NCBI RefSeq assembly: GCF_003797765.1
Contig: NZ_RKMB01000033.1
Location: forward strand, 1-59,689
DNA: 59,689 nt
Reading direction: 5' to 3'
DNA from: Ramlibacter sp. WS9
Lineage (GTDB): Bacteria > Pseudomonadota > Gammaproteobacteria > Burkholderiales > Burkholderiaceae_C
Under the pieces are notes generated by a model. That model saw nothing but the letters and a program-made list of their open reading frames with translations. It was not told the DNA's origin and ran no database searches. A program made the translations under genes and the position numbers. This document shows positions 41,441-50,531 of the stretch, in pieces (positions within the stretch are counted from its first letter, which is position 1; each line of letters opens with the position of its first letter).

Positions 41441-42390
41441 CTGCTCCACTGATCGCGCTCACCTCGTACTACAACCCGTTCCACGGCCAGCGGCGGCGCC
41501 GCAACTACGATCGGTTTCGCAGGTACCTTGGCGTTCCGCTCGTCGCTGTCGAATGGTCGCCGGACGGACGCTTCGATCTGTCGGCCGGCGACGCGGACGT
41601 GATGCTCCGAGTGAACGGCGGCGACGTGCTGTGGCAGAAAGAGCGGCTGCTCAATCGGGGCTTGGCCCACATTCGCGAAGCGGGGCTCGCCCGCGACGTG
41701 GCGATCATCGACGCCGACGCGGTCTTCGCTGCAGCCGATTGGGCGGAACGGACGTCGGCCGCGCTCGATGCTTGGCCCGTCGTCCAGTGCTTTTCGCGCG
41801 CCGATTACCTGCCGCCGTTGCCTGCACAAAGCCACACGCGCGCCGAGCTGCTGGCGGTGGAGCCGGAACGCTCCATGCCGTCGCTGGCTTATGCCCTGTC
41901 GCAAGGAAATCAGGTCTTCACGACGGACCCGGTCATGGTGCAGACATGGGTCAATGCGTCACCTCTCTCCGGCAACCCGGGCTTGGCCACCGCCGTGCGA
42001 TTGGCCGAATTGCCGGAGTTCAAGCTCTATGAAGGCAACATCGTCGGTGGTGGCGACCTGGTGCTGATGGCAGGCATCCACGGAGCGCTGGACGACCTCT
42101 TCCTCCATCGCCATTTTTCACCCGGGCACCGGGCGGATGTCCTCGCATGGGCAGCTCGCTGCCTCCCCTCGCAAGCGCGCTTGGGCTGGGCTGAAGGCCG
42201 CGTGCTGCACCTCTGGCACGGAACAATGGAAGCCCGCCGGCTTAAACAGCGCCAGCTCGTCCTCGGCCCGCGCGACTACGACCCGCAACGCGACGTCGAC
42301 CGCAACGGCGACGCCTTGCGCTTCAAGGACCCGGCAGGCGAGTTGAAGGCGGCAGTCGAGGCCTATCTCGTTTCGCGCGACGATGCATGA
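41437..42390 (+). CDS. Glycosyltransferase, GT-A-like
   Basis: 317 residues from ATG 41437, overlapping the previous stop by 4 bp (ATGA). The start reads IALTSYYNPF, then NYDRFRRYLGVPLVAVEW, and a nucleotide-sugar-like DXD motif, Asp92-Ala93-Asp94 (AIIDADAVF), follows WQKERLLN. Together with VVQCFSRADYL this is a GT-A-type arrangement, but no numbered family was assigned. It is the third gene of the operon. The donor sugar is unknown. Confidence 0.7.
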   Translation: MTAPLIALTSYYNPFHGQRRRRNYDRFRRYLGVPLVAVEWSPDGRFDLSAGDADVMLRVNGGDVLWQKERLLNRGLAHIREAGLARDVAIIDADAVFAAADWAERTSAALDAWPVVQCFSRADYLPPLPAQSHTRAELLAVEPERSMPSLAYALSQGNQVFTTDPVMVQTWVNASPLSGNPGLATAVRLAELPEFKLYEGNIVGGGDLVLMAGIHGALDDLFLHRHFSPGHRADVLAWAARCLPSQARLGWAEGRVLHLWHGTMEARRLKQRQLVLGPRDYDPQRDVDRNGDALRFKDPAGELKAAVEAYLVSRDDA

Positions 42391-43361
42391 CCGACAAGAG
42401 CCACACCCAGGCATCGCGCGCCCCACGCATGGTCCCGCCACCCAGTTTTCCCCTCATCATCTCGCCGCGGGGCCGGCACGGCAATCTGATGTTCCAGTAC
42501 ATGCTGGCCGCGCAGCTGCAGCGCAGGCTGGGCCCGCGAGCTGTGGTGCACGGTCCCGGCATGCCCGAGTGGGGATGTGCCGCCACACCCGTGCCGAAGC
42601 AGCCCACGAGCCCGCTGGTTCTGGACGGACACCTGTTCGATCTCGACGAAATCGCGCACTGCCTGCGCGCCGGCCTGTGCAATGCCATCGTCCTCCGGGG
42701 CTGGGGCATGCGGGTGGAGTACTACCCGGAGATCGATGAGTGCCGGGCGCTGTTCAAGTCCGATGTGCAGGGCCAACAGGTAGGCGATGATGAAGTCCTC
42801 ATCAATGTTCGCGCGGAAGACATCGAGTCAGGCAGGCACCCCGGCTACTTTCCCCTGCCCTTCGACTTTTACGCATCGGTCATCCGTGCGGAGGGAAAGC
42901 GACCCGTCTTCATGGGCCAGCTGCAGCCCGGTCCGTACGTCCAGGCACTCCGGCAACGGTTTCCCCTCGCGCGGTACTTGCCATTGGGTACGCCGATCGA
43001 AGATTTCCAGACCATGCGAAACGCGGGCTGCGTGGTGCCGTCCATCAGTTCGTTCGCCTGGCTGGCGACCTGGCTTTCCGAGTCCGCCCACACCATCCAC
43101 CTGCCGGTGGCAGGCCTGTTCGATCCGCGCCGCGAACGCCAGAACCTGATGCCGGTCGGCGACGCGCGGTACCGGTACTGGAGTGTCGATTTTCCGCCGA
43201 TGCAAGAGCGCCCCGGCATTCATGCAGCCACATGGGCGGCCGCGCCCCGCAACGTGGTGGGTCGAAGCAGAGACTGGGCGATCGGCATCGCGCGCGCGGG
43301 ACTCACTCGCCGCGTGGTCGTCAAGCCCGGCCAGCCGGTCGGGGCTCCGCGCGCGGCCTGA
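42387..43361 (+). CDS. Fucosyltransferase-like glycosyltransferase (GT11-like)
   Basis: 324 residues from ATG 42387, overlapping the previous stop by 4 bp. GRHGNLMFQYMLAAQLQRR matches the nucleotide-binding entry of alpha-1,2-fucosyltransferases (GxGNQMFQYA). VLINVRAEDIESG stands where family members have HxRRxD. The conserved late motif around SISSFAWLATWLSE is also like GT11. Expected to transfer a deoxyhexose to the product of this operon. The last 60 residues are basic and look disordered. The GNAT gene follows after 14 bp. Confidence 0.7.
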   Translation: MTDKSHTQASRAPRMVPPPSFPLIISPRGRHGNLMFQYMLAAQLQRRLGPRAVVHGPGMPEWGCAATPVPKQPTSPLVLDGHLFDLDEIAHCLRAGLCNAIVLRGWGMRVEYYPEIDECRALFKSDVQGQQVGDDEVLINVRAEDIESGRHPGYFPLPFDFYASVIRAEGKRPVFMGQLQPGPYVQALRQRFPLARYLPLGTPIEDFQTMRNAGCVVPSISSFAWLATWLSESAHTIHLPVAGLFDPRRERQNLMPVGDARYRYWSVDFPPMQERPGIHAATWAAAPRNVVGRSRDWAIGIARAGLTRRVVVKPGQPVGAPRAA

Positions 43362-43375
43362 CAGACGCCTGTTGC

Positions 43376-43894
43376 ATGCAAGTGAACCTCGTCTCCCCAC
43401 CGCAGCACGAATCGCTCGTCGACCTGCTGTGCGAGCTGCACACTTATTACAACGAAGGCTCGACGGTGCCGCATGAGATGGTGCGATCGCACCTGCTCGA
43501 AAACCTGCTCGGCCCCGACTCGCCCTTGCGCCTGGTCGTGGCACATGACGGTGAAGGCCAAGTGCTTGGCTTTGCGGCCATCACGCTGACGTTCTCGCTG
43601 GTCGAACCCGCGCCCGAGCAGCGTCGCCATTGCCAGCTGAAAGAGCTTTACGTTCGCTCGTCCGCCCGAAGCCTTGGCGTCGGCAAAGCGCTGATGTCCT
43701 GGGTTGCGAGGTACGCGGCCGACAACGGTTGCCGCCGCATCGATTGGCCCGTCAAGGCGTCGAACGCGAGGGGCATCGCCTTTTACGAAAGCCTCGGCGC
43801 GCAACAGGTTCTCGAAAGACTGAGCTTCAGGCTCTCCGAGCCGAGCCTTGGTGAGCTGGCCGGCCGGCCCGAGAATGGGCAACAGTTGGCTTGA
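43376..43894 (+). CDS. GNAT-family N-acetyltransferase
   Basis: 172 residues from ATG 43376. The acetyl-CoA-binding motif A is LKELYVRSSARSLGVGKALM, and motif B is RIDWPVKASNARGIAFYESLGA split around the ARGIAFYE helix. It acetylates an amine on a small molecule or peptide. It may belong to the operon with the two ATP-grasp ligases and glycosyltransferases, since it follows within 14 bp in the same direction; this is not certain. Confidence 0.8.
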   Translation: MQVNLVSPPQHESLVDLLCELHTYYNEGSTVPHEMVRSHLLENLLGPDSPLRLVVAHDGEGQVLGFAAITLTFSLVEPAPEQRRHCQLKELYVRSSARSLGVGKALMSWVARYAADNGCRRIDWPVKASNARGIAFYESLGAQQVLERLSFRLSEPSLGELAGRPENGQQLA

Positions 43895-43918
43895 TCGCGC
43901 GATGCACAAGGTACCGAC

Positions 43919-44203
43919 ATGAGCATTCCTCTCAAGTTGCTGGTGGCCGTGGCCCCGTTCATCTTCACGGTCCTTTTTGGCTGGCTGACGATGGAAGGAC
44001 ACCTCAATTTCGGCGGGGGAGAGAAAGACGTATTTCTCCTGATCCCGCTGCTTCTTTGGTCACTGGTGTACTTCTGTTGCTTTCTTGCGCTTTGGCGCCG
44101 GCGATGGGCGCTTGGCAGGTGGCTTGGGTGGTCCGCGGGCATTGCGACCGTTGCGATCGTCGTGGCTTGGTTGGTTCTTCTTGGCGCGTCAGCGATCGCA
44201 TGA
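43919..44203 (+). CDS. Small membrane protein (94 aa)
   Basis: ATG 43919 opens a 94-residue protein with three hydrophobic helices (about 4-22, 36-60 and 70-92) and a short basic loop (LWRRRWALGRW). Its stop overlaps the ATG of the PACE transporter gene by 4 bp, so they are translationally coupled. No family recognised; a small subunit or chaperone for the transporter is possible. Confidence 0.6.
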   Translation: MSIPLKLLVAVAPFIFTVLFGWLTMEGHLNFGGGEKDVFLLIPLLLWSLVYFCCFLALWRRRWALGRWLGWSAGIATVAIVVAWLVLLGASAIA

Positions 44204-44634
44204 GCCCCAGAAACAGGCGCGTGCTTCAGGCCCTTCTCTATGAGGTCTTCGCCATCGCCTTCGTGGGCCCGGTGCTCAGCTTCGCCTTCGACAAGCCGCA
44301 TGCGTCCACGCTGGGGCTGGCCTTCGTCCTATCGAGCATTGCCCTCACCTGGAACTACATTTTCAACGCCATCTTCGAGCGATGGGAGTCTCGTCAATCG
44401 GTGCGTGGGCGTTCGTTCGCCAGGCGCCTGGCGCACGGCATCGGCTTCGAAGGGGGCCTCGTGGTGATCCTGGTCCCGGTCATGTCGCTCTGGCTGAACA
44501 TCTCGGCCTTCGACGCATTTCTTGCGAATCTCGGACTCTTGGTATTCTTCTTTTTCTATGCCATTGCCTTCACCTGGACCTTCGATCGCGTGTTCGGCCT
44601 TCCAGAGTCTGCCGCCAGGCGCGATGCGGACTAG
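44200..44634 (+). CDS. PACE-family efflux transporter
   Basis: 144 residues with four transmembrane helices arranged as two similar pairs. The first repeat has NRRVLQALLYEVFAIAF and ALTWNYIFNAIFERWE; the second has RRLAHGIGFEGGLVV and FYAIAFTWTFDRVF. The conserved Glu in the first helix (YEVF) is present. This is the proteobacterial antimicrobial compound efflux (PACE) plan, known to export chlorhexidine and short diamines. ATG 44200 overlaps the previous stop. Confidence 0.88.
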   Translation: MSPRNRRVLQALLYEVFAIAFVGPVLSFAFDKPHASTLGLAFVLSSIALTWNYIFNAIFERWESRQSVRGRSFARRLAHGIGFEGGLVVILVPVMSLWLNISAFDAFLANLGLLVFFFFYAIAFTWTFDRVFGLPESAARRDAD

Positions 44635-44655
44635 CAAGCCGATCATCACCTCACC

Positions 44656-45384
44656 ATGACCCCTGCCCTCGCATCACTCGAATCCTCGGACTGGTACTAC
44701 GACGACCTCAAGCACGTCGGCGTCGACTTTTCGGATCCGGTCCAGGTCGCCACTTACGACGCCCGGCAGAAGTCGACCGACGCGGCCGCGGCAAGCCTGC
44801 TCGCGGAAATCGGCGTCGAGGCGGGCCAAACCGTGGCCGATTTCGGTTGCGGTACGGGCGTGCTGGCCTGCCAGGCCTCCCTCAAGCAGTGCGCAGTGCA
44901 TGCGATCGACATCTCGGCGGCGATGCTCGAGGCGACGCGCCGCCGTGCGGCGCACCTGGGAGCCACATCCGTCACCACACAGCAGGCTGGATTCCTGAGT
45001 TTTGCGCTGGAACCGGCTTCCCTGGACGTTGCGACGACACAGTACGCTCTCCATCACCTGAACGATTTCTGGAAGCTCGTTGCCCTGCAGCGCATCCATG
45101 CCGCGCTCAAGCCTGGCGGCAAGCTCCTGCTGCGCGATGTCGTGTATTCATGCCATCCGTCCGAGATCAAACAGACGGTGGATGCGTGGCTGCGCTGGAT
45201 GCAGGAAGAACGTGGCTACAGCCGCGACGAGAACGTCACGCATGTGAGGGAAGAGCACAGCACCTTCGCCTGGGTCATGGAAGGCCTGCTGGAGCGCGCC
45301 GGTTTCCGCATGCTGGAGGCCAAGTATGCGATGGGCGTGTATGCGACGTACCTGGTGCAACGGCCCGGGCCCACGCCACCATGA
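44656..45384 (+). CDS. Class I SAM-dependent methyltransferase
   Basis: 242 residues. Motif I is VADFGCGTGVLACQ (about 56-69), and motif II region is AIDISAAMLE (about 82-91). Post-motif segments VATTQYALHHLNDFW and LKPGGKLLLRDVVY follow, the standard Rossmann methyltransferase plan. The substrate is not visible. Its stop overlaps the ATG of the DUF7661 gene by 4 bp. It stands just after the PACE gene in the same direction. Confidence 0.85.
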   Translation: MTPALASLESSDWYYDDLKHVGVDFSDPVQVATYDARQKSTDAAAASLLAEIGVEAGQTVADFGCGTGVLACQASLKQCAVHAIDISAAMLEATRRRAAHLGATSVTTQQAGFLSFALEPASLDVATTQYALHHLNDFWKLVALQRIHAALKPGGKLLLRDVVYSCHPSEIKQTVDAWLRWMQEERGYSRDENVTHVREEHSTFAWVMEGLLERAGFRMLEAKYAMGVYATYLVQRPGPTPP

Positions 45385-45605
45385 GCGCGCCGTTTCACCG
45401 CTTCAACGTCTTCGGCCGCACAGTCCTCATCCAGCGCGAGGCGGGTCTGTGGCAGGCCTACGCAGTGGGGCTGGACGGCAAGCGCAGCCCGGCCGGTTTC
45501 GTGGTGCCGGACTTCATCGAAGTGGACGAGATGGAACAGTATCTTTTCGACCTGTTCCACGAAAGCGCCACGCCGGGCAACGGCGACGTACGCCGCATCG
45601 AATGA
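45381..45605 (+). CDS. DUF7661-family small protein
   Basis: 74 residues from ATG 45381, overlapping the methyltransferase stop. FNVFGRTVLIQREAGLWQAY, GLDGKRSPAGFVVPDFI and LFDLFHESATPG fit the short DUF7661 pattern (W-x-A, G-x-DGKRR, DLFHE). The function is unknown. Translation coupled to the methyltransferase suggests a shared process. Confidence 0.6.
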   Translation: MSAPFHRFNVFGRTVLIQREAGLWQAYAVGLDGKRSPAGFVVPDFIEVDEMEQYLFDLFHESATPGNGDVRRIE

Positions 45606-45623
45606 CACGCCCGGTCGCGGACC

Positions 45624-46070
45624 CTACTTCGCGAACAGCGATTCCAGGCTGGCGAATGCCTTGATCTCGACGGCATTACCGGACGGATCGAGGAAGAACA
45701 TCGTGGCCTGTTCGCCCGGCTCACCCTTGAAGCGGATATAGGGCTCGATCACGAATTTCGTGCCGGCCGCGCGCAGCTTGTCGGCCAGCTCGGTCCATTG
45801 CGGGATGGTGAGCACCACGCCGAAGTGACGCACGGGGACCCCGTGGCCGTCGACGGCGCTGGTGGCCGCGGCGCCGGTCTCGCCCGGCGCCATGTGGGCG
45901 ACGATCTGGTGGCCGTAGAAATTGAAGTCGACCCAGTCGGGAGAACTCCGCCCTTCCGGGCAGCCGAGCAGGCCGCCGTAGAAGGCGCGCGCGGCCGCCA
46001 GGTCGTGCACGGGAAAAGCCAGGTGAAAGGGGCGCAGGGGCGCGTCGCGCCCGGTAGTCTCGTTGGTCAT
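45624..46070 (-). CDS. VOC-family protein (glyoxalase/dioxygenase fold)
   Basis: 148 residues with one VOC module pair: FHLAFPVHDLAAARAFY (metal-ligand His), WVDFNFYGHQIVAH, RHFGVVLTIPQW, and IEPYIRFKGEPGEQATMFFL with DPSGNAVEIKAF at the end. Metal ligands are kept, so it may be a dioxygenase or lyase; substrate unknown. It lies 5 bp downstream of parC on the same strand and is probably co-transcribed. Confidence 0.85.
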   Translation of the reverse strand: MTNETTGRDAPLRPFHLAFPVHDLAAARAFYGGLLGCPEGRSSPDWVDFNFYGHQIVAHMAPGETGAAATSAVDGHGVPVRHFGVVLTIPQWTELADKLRAAGTKFVIEPYIRFKGEPGEQATMFFLDPSGNAVEIKAFASLESLFAK

Positions 46071-46075
46071 TGCTT

Positions 46076-48436
46076 CTACTCTACACGCTCGATCGACGTC
46101 GGCTTGAAGCCGAGATCGGCCATCTTGCCCTTCTTGCCGCGATGCAGCCGCGCGTTGTTCAGCGAACGGATCTCCAGCGTCTCCTCGCGGTCCTTGCCGC
46201 TGCGGCCCTGGCCCACGATCTTCACGCTGCGCGTGTAGGCCGCCGCACCTGCCAGCGCGTCCTTGGGATCGAGATCGATCAGCATCAGGCCACGGCCGCC
46301 GTTGGCCATGGGCTTCAGCTCGCCGATCTCGAAAGTGAGGATGCGGCCACCCGTCGATGCGCAGGCCACGTGCGTGGCCGGCATGTACAGGCCCGACGGC
46401 ACCACACCGGCCGGGGCCGGCACGTTGGCGGGTGACGGCCGGCAGACGGTCTCGCCCTCGCCGCAGCTGATGAAAGCCTTGCCGGCCTTCAGGCGCGACA
46501 TCATGTTCTCGACCGTCGCCAGGAAGCCGTAGCCGCCGGAGCCGGAAAGCAGCAGCCACGCACTCGGCGCGCCGGCGAAGTAGTGCATCAACTGCGTGCC
46601 CGGCTCCAGCTCGATCAGCGTGGTCACCGGTTGGCCATCGCCACGCGCTCCGGGCAGCATGGACACCGGCACCGTGTACACGCGGCCGTTGCTGCCGAAG
46701 GCCAGCAGCGTGTCCACCGTACGCACCTCGAAGGTCGCGTACAGGCCGTCGCCAGCCTTGAACGCGAAGCTGGCTGCTTCGTGGCCGTGTGCTTGCCGTG
46801 CACGCACCCAGCCCTTTTGCGAGACGACGACCGTGACCGGCTCGTCGATCACCTTGATCTCGGCGACAGCCTTCTTTTCGGCCTGGATCAGCGTGCGACG
46901 CGCGTCGGCAAACTGCTTGGCGTCCTGCTCGATTTCCTTGACCATCAGGCGGCGCAGCGCGGCCGGGCTGCCGAGGATTTCTTCCAGCTTCTTCTGCTCT
47001 TCGCGCAGTTCCTTCAGCTGCTGCTCGATCTTGATCGCTTCCAGCCGCGCCAATTGGCGCAGGCGGATTTCGAGGATGTCCTCGGCCTGTGTGTCACTCA
47101 GCTTGAAGCGTTCGATCAGCGCGGCCTTGGGCTCGTCGCTGTGGCGGATGATGCGGATCACCTCGTCGATGTTCAGCAGCACCAGCTGCCGGCCTTCGAG
47201 GATGTGGATGCGGCCCAGCACCTTGCCGAGGCGATGGCGCGAGCGGCGCTCGATCGTGGCCTGGCGGAACTCGATCCATTCGCTCAGCATCAGCCGCAGC
47301 GACTTTTGCACGGGCTTGCCGTCCAGGCCCACCATCGTGAGGTTGATCGGCGCGGAGGTCTCGAGGCTGGTGTGCGCCAGCAATGAGGTGATCAGCTCGC
47401 TTTGCTCGATGCGGCTGGTCTTGGGCTCGAAGACGATGCGCACCGCGGAGTCTTTGCTCGACTCGTCGCGCACAGTGTCCAGCACGGCCAGCACGGTCTG
47501 CTTCAGCTGCACCTGGTCTTGCGACAACGCCTTCTTGCCGGCCTTGACCTTGGGGTTGGTGAGTTCCTCGATCTCTTCGAGCACCTTCTGCGTGCTCACG
47601 CCGGGGGGCAGTTCCTGCACCACCAGTTGCCACTGGCCCCGCGCGAGTTCTTCGATCTTCCAGCGCGCCCTGACCTTCAGCGAACCACGGCCGGTGCGAT
47701 ACGCCTCGGCAATGTCGGAGGCCGGACTGATGATCTGGCCACCGCCTGGGTAGTCCGGGCCGGGGATGATCGCGAACAGGTCTTCGTCGGACAGTTTCGG
47801 CGTCTTGATCAGCGCAACGCACGCGTCGGCGATCTCGCGCAGGTTGTGACTGGGGATCTCGGTGGCCAGGCCGACGGCAATACCGCTCGCGCCGTTGAGC
47901 AGCGTGAACGGCAGGCGCGCGGGCAACTGGCGCGGCTCCTGCTCCGAGCCGTCGTAGTTGGGGGCGAAGTCGACAGTGCCTTCGTCGAGCTCGTCGAGCA
48001 GCAGGTTGGTGATGCGGGAAAGGCGCGCTTCGGTGTAGCGCATGGCCGCGGCGCCGTCACCGTCGCGGCTGCCGAAGTTGCCGTGGCCGTCGATCAGCGG
48101 GTAGCGCTGCGCGAAATCCTGCGCCATGCGCACCATCGCGTCGTAGGCCGCCTGGTCGCCGTGCGGGTGGTACTTGCCCAGCACATCGCCGACCACGCGC
48201 GCGCTCTTCACAGGGCGCGCACCGCCAGCGCCGGTGTAGCCCAGGCCCATGCGCGACATCGAATAGAGGATGCGGCGCTGCACCGGTTTTTGCCCGTCGC
48301 ACACGTCGGGCAAGGCGCGGCCTTTCACCACGCTCAACGCGTACTCGAGGTAGGCGCGCTGTGCGTAAGAGGCGAGGTTCAGGTCGGCGTCGTCGCCGCC
48401 GTCGCCGCTTTTGAGGGAAATCAGGTCTTGCTCCAT
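46076..48436 (-). CDS. parC: DNA topoisomerase IV subunit A
   Basis: 786 residues. The winged-helix/tower region has the active-site Tyr134 (AAMRYTEARLS) and the quinolone-resistance region HGDQAAYDA near residues 92-100. A long coiled-coil (about 420-490) and a C-terminal beta-pinwheel follow, with ParC's degenerate strands and no GyrA box. It decatenates daughter chromosomes with ParE (51101-53068). The two genes are separated by a GGDEF-like gene, a transglycosylase and a GNAT gene, all on the same strand. Confidence 0.95.
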   Translation of the reverse strand: MEQDLISLKSGDGGDDADLNLASYAQRAYLEYALSVVKGRALPDVCDGQKPVQRRILYSMSRMGLGYTGAGGARPVKSARVVGDVLGKYHPHGDQAAYDAMVRMAQDFAQRYPLIDGHGNFGSRDGDGAAAMRYTEARLSRITNLLLDELDEGTVDFAPNYDGSEQEPRQLPARLPFTLLNGASGIAVGLATEIPSHNLREIADACVALIKTPKLSDEDLFAIIPGPDYPGGGQIISPASDIAEAYRTGRGSLKVRARWKIEELARGQWQLVVQELPPGVSTQKVLEEIEELTNPKVKAGKKALSQDQVQLKQTVLAVLDTVRDESSKDSAVRIVFEPKTSRIEQSELITSLLAHTSLETSAPINLTMVGLDGKPVQKSLRLMLSEWIEFRQATIERRSRHRLGKVLGRIHILEGRQLVLLNIDEVIRIIRHSDEPKAALIERFKLSDTQAEDILEIRLRQLARLEAIKIEQQLKELREEQKKLEEILGSPAALRRLMVKEIEQDAKQFADARRTLIQAEKKAVAEIKVIDEPVTVVVSQKGWVRARQAHGHEAASFAFKAGDGLYATFEVRTVDTLLAFGSNGRVYTVPVSMLPGARGDGQPVTTLIELEPGTQLMHYFAGAPSAWLLLSGSGGYGFLATVENMMSRLKAGKAFISCGEGETVCRPSPANVPAPAGVVPSGLYMPATHVACASTGGRILTFEIGELKPMANGGRGLMLIDLDPKDALAGAAAYTRSVKIVGQGRSGKDREETLEIRSLNNARLHRGKKGKMADLGFKPTSIERVE

Positions 48437-48485
48437 GAATGACTGCTAGAGAGAAAAAAGGGGATCGATGGAAAAGTGAATCTGT

Positions 48486-49619
48486 TCAGCCGAGCAGTTC
48501 TTCCGCGGTGATGGCAACGATGCGCCGTTCGGTGGGCGCCATCAACTGCTCGTCGAGCTTCGCCGCCATGCGTTGCAGCACCGCCTTGGGCGCCGTGTCA
48601 TTGACGGGCACCAGTGCCAGGACGATGCGAAAGTGCAGGAATTCCGTGAGGGCCATGGGCAACGGCTCCTTGAGGCCGGCCACCAGGATGCGGCTGGCCA
48701 CATTGGCCATCCCTTCGGCAAGCGACATGCCTTCGGCCAGCACCGCGATGCGCGAATTCGACACACGCGCCGCGACGTCGCCGTCCCGCAGGCCCTGGCG
48801 GATGCGATTGGCCGAAGCGAGCACGGCCGACTGGGCCACTTCCTCGCCGAATTCGGCGGCCAGGCTGTCCAGGTTCTCGATGTGCACCAGCAACAGCACG
48901 CTCGGATGGCCGTAGCGGCGGGCGAGGTTGCGCACGCCCTTGACGCGCTCGTAGAAGATCAGCGGCGTCGACAGCCCCGTCAGGGGATCGATGGTGTTGC
49001 GTGCATCGACGCGCACGCGCGTTTCGCTGAAGATCCGGCTACGCCAAGTGGACGCCAGGAACCCGGCAGCCGCCCAGGCGGTCAGCAAGCCCGCCAGCGG
49101 AACCGCCGAATCCGGCTCGCTGTCCAGCGATCGCCATCCCAGCCAGGCAACGCCCCAGCCGAGCGCCAAGTGACCCGCCACGAGCCAACGGGCCCAGGGC
49201 TGACTCTGGGGCCAGGCGCGCAGCGTGATGACGATCACCACTGCGGCCCATGCACCAAGGCCCGCAAGCAGCAGGTGCCCGTAGCCCCACGCTGTCGCCA
49301 GTGCCAGAGCGGGCAGCACGCCGAGGCTGACGGCCAGCAGCCAACGCCTCAGGTTGCGCAGCGCTCCGGCGTGGCTGACCAGCTCGCGCAATTGCATGCC
49401 GTCGATGGCCATCACCATCAGCAACGCGGCCTGGGCGAGAAAAGCCTGCCCGCCCACGAGCGCCTGCACCGCAACGACGGACGCGGTCGTCGCGGCCGCG
49501 TGCATGATCAAACCCCGCTCGCGATAGGCGTTGGCAAAGATGACGCTGAAGCAGACCACCAGCACCTGGGCGCCCGCAAAGGCGCCCAGCGCCACCAGGT
49601 CGTTGGCATCGGACGGCAT
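48486..49619 (-). CDS. Membrane protein with degenerate GGDEF domain
   Basis: 377 residues from ATG 49619 (MPSDANDLVAL); ATG 49628 and 49655 are also in frame. About seven transmembrane helices (residues 5-210) precede a diguanylate-cyclase-like domain starting DPLTGLSTPLIFYERV. At the active-site loop the sequence is ARVSNSRIAVL, where active enzymes have GG(D/E)EF. Catalytic residues are therefore missing and it should not make c-di-GMP. It may act as a receptor or GTP-binding sensor. It lies between parC and the lytic transglycosylase. Confidence 0.75.
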   Translation of the reverse strand: MPSDANDLVALGAFAGAQVLVVCFSVIFANAYRERGLIMHAAATTASVVAVQALVGGQAFLAQAALLMVMAIDGMQLRELVSHAGALRNLRRWLLAVSLGVLPALALATAWGYGHLLLAGLGAWAAVVIVITLRAWPQSQPWARWLVAGHLALGWGVAWLGWRSLDSEPDSAVPLAGLLTAWAAAGFLASTWRSRIFSETRVRVDARNTIDPLTGLSTPLIFYERVKGVRNLARRYGHPSVLLLVHIENLDSLAAEFGEEVAQSAVLASANRIRQGLRDGDVAARVSNSRIAVLAEGMSLAEGMANVASRILVAGLKEPLPMALTEFLHFRIVLALVPVNDTAPKAVLQRMAAKLDEQLMAPTERRIVAITAEELLG

Positions 49620-49682
49620 AGGGATCATGCGCCGCGCCCTCCTGGCCGCGCGCAACGTACTGCTCGGTGCGGACCGGCAGCG

Positions 49683-50531
49683 TTAATCGGCATCGCTTTT
49701 GATGTCGCCACGCGCTGCGGCGAGGGGCTGCGCCAAGGGCGCCGGCGCGCCGCCGGGCATATTGCCGCGGCCGGCCGCCCCACCCACAGGCAGTTCCATG
49801 CGCACGCGGCTGGGTGCACGGCCCACCCCCAAAACAGACGGCGGCTTGAGCATGGCGTACAGCTGCATCACCGTCTTTACGTAGTTCTGAGTCTCGGGGT
49901 AGTTGGGTATCTTGTTGCCGGCGCGCTGCACCGCGCCCTCGCCTGCGTTGTATGCCGCCAGCGCCAGATCCAGGCGGCCGGGGAACAGGTCCAGCAGGTA
50001 GCGCAGATACCGTGACCCGGTCTTGACGTTGGTCCGCGGGTCGGAGAGCTTCTTGCCCACGGGCGTCTTGGCATCGCCCGTGACGCCATAGCGCTCGGCG
50101 GTGGCCGGCATGATCTGCATCAGCCCCACGGCGCCCTTGGGCGACACCGCGAGTGCGTCGAAGCCCGACTCGGTGGCGATCAACGCCTGGAGCAGCTCGT
50201 AGTCGATGTCGTGGTGCTTCGACGCTTCGCGCAGATGGTGCTTGACCTGCTTGTAACTGGGCGAAATCTCAAAAAACGCGATGAGCTTGCGCGGCGCCGT
50301 GGGAACGGCCACGGCGCGAGCCGTCTCGTGTCTTTCGCGAGCCGTGCCGCGCGCGGTATCGAAACTCTCGCCGCCACGGAAGAACAATTCGTAGCGCTCG
50401 TCCACCTTCTCGGTAGAGAAGTGCGCGACGCCTTTGGCATCGACGTAACCCCACACCTCGGCCTGCGCGGCCGGCGCGAGCAGCAGCGCCAGCGCGGCGC
50501 CGGCCAGCCAGGACGCCAGGCCGGCCTTCAT
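49683..50531 (-). CDS. Lytic transglycosylase with DUF4124
   Basis: 282 residues. Signal peptide (LASWLAGAALALLLAPAAQA), then a short DUF4124 domain (EVWGYVDAKGVAHFSTEKVD), a linker, and an SLT domain at about 95-220. The catalytic Glu121 lies in IATESGFDALAVSPKGAVG, followed by LMQIMPATAERYG and AYNAGEGAV. It cleaves peptidoglycan glycan strands to anhydro-muropeptides in the periplasm. The C-terminal tail is Ala/Gly/Pro-rich. Its ATG overlaps the GNAT stop by 4 bp. Confidence 0.9.
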   Translation of the reverse strand: MKAGLASWLAGAALALLLAPAAQAEVWGYVDAKGVAHFSTEKVDERYELFFRGGESFDTARGTARERHETARAVAVPTAPRKLIAFFEISPSYKQVKHHLREASKHHDIDYELLQALIATESGFDALAVSPKGAVGLMQIMPATAERYGVTGDAKTPVGKKLSDPRTNVKTGSRYLRYLLDLFPGRLDLALAAYNAGEGAVQRAGNKIPNYPETQNYVKTVMQLYAMLKPPSVLGVGRAPSRVRMELPVGGAAGRGNMPGGAPAPLAQPLAAARGDIKSDAD

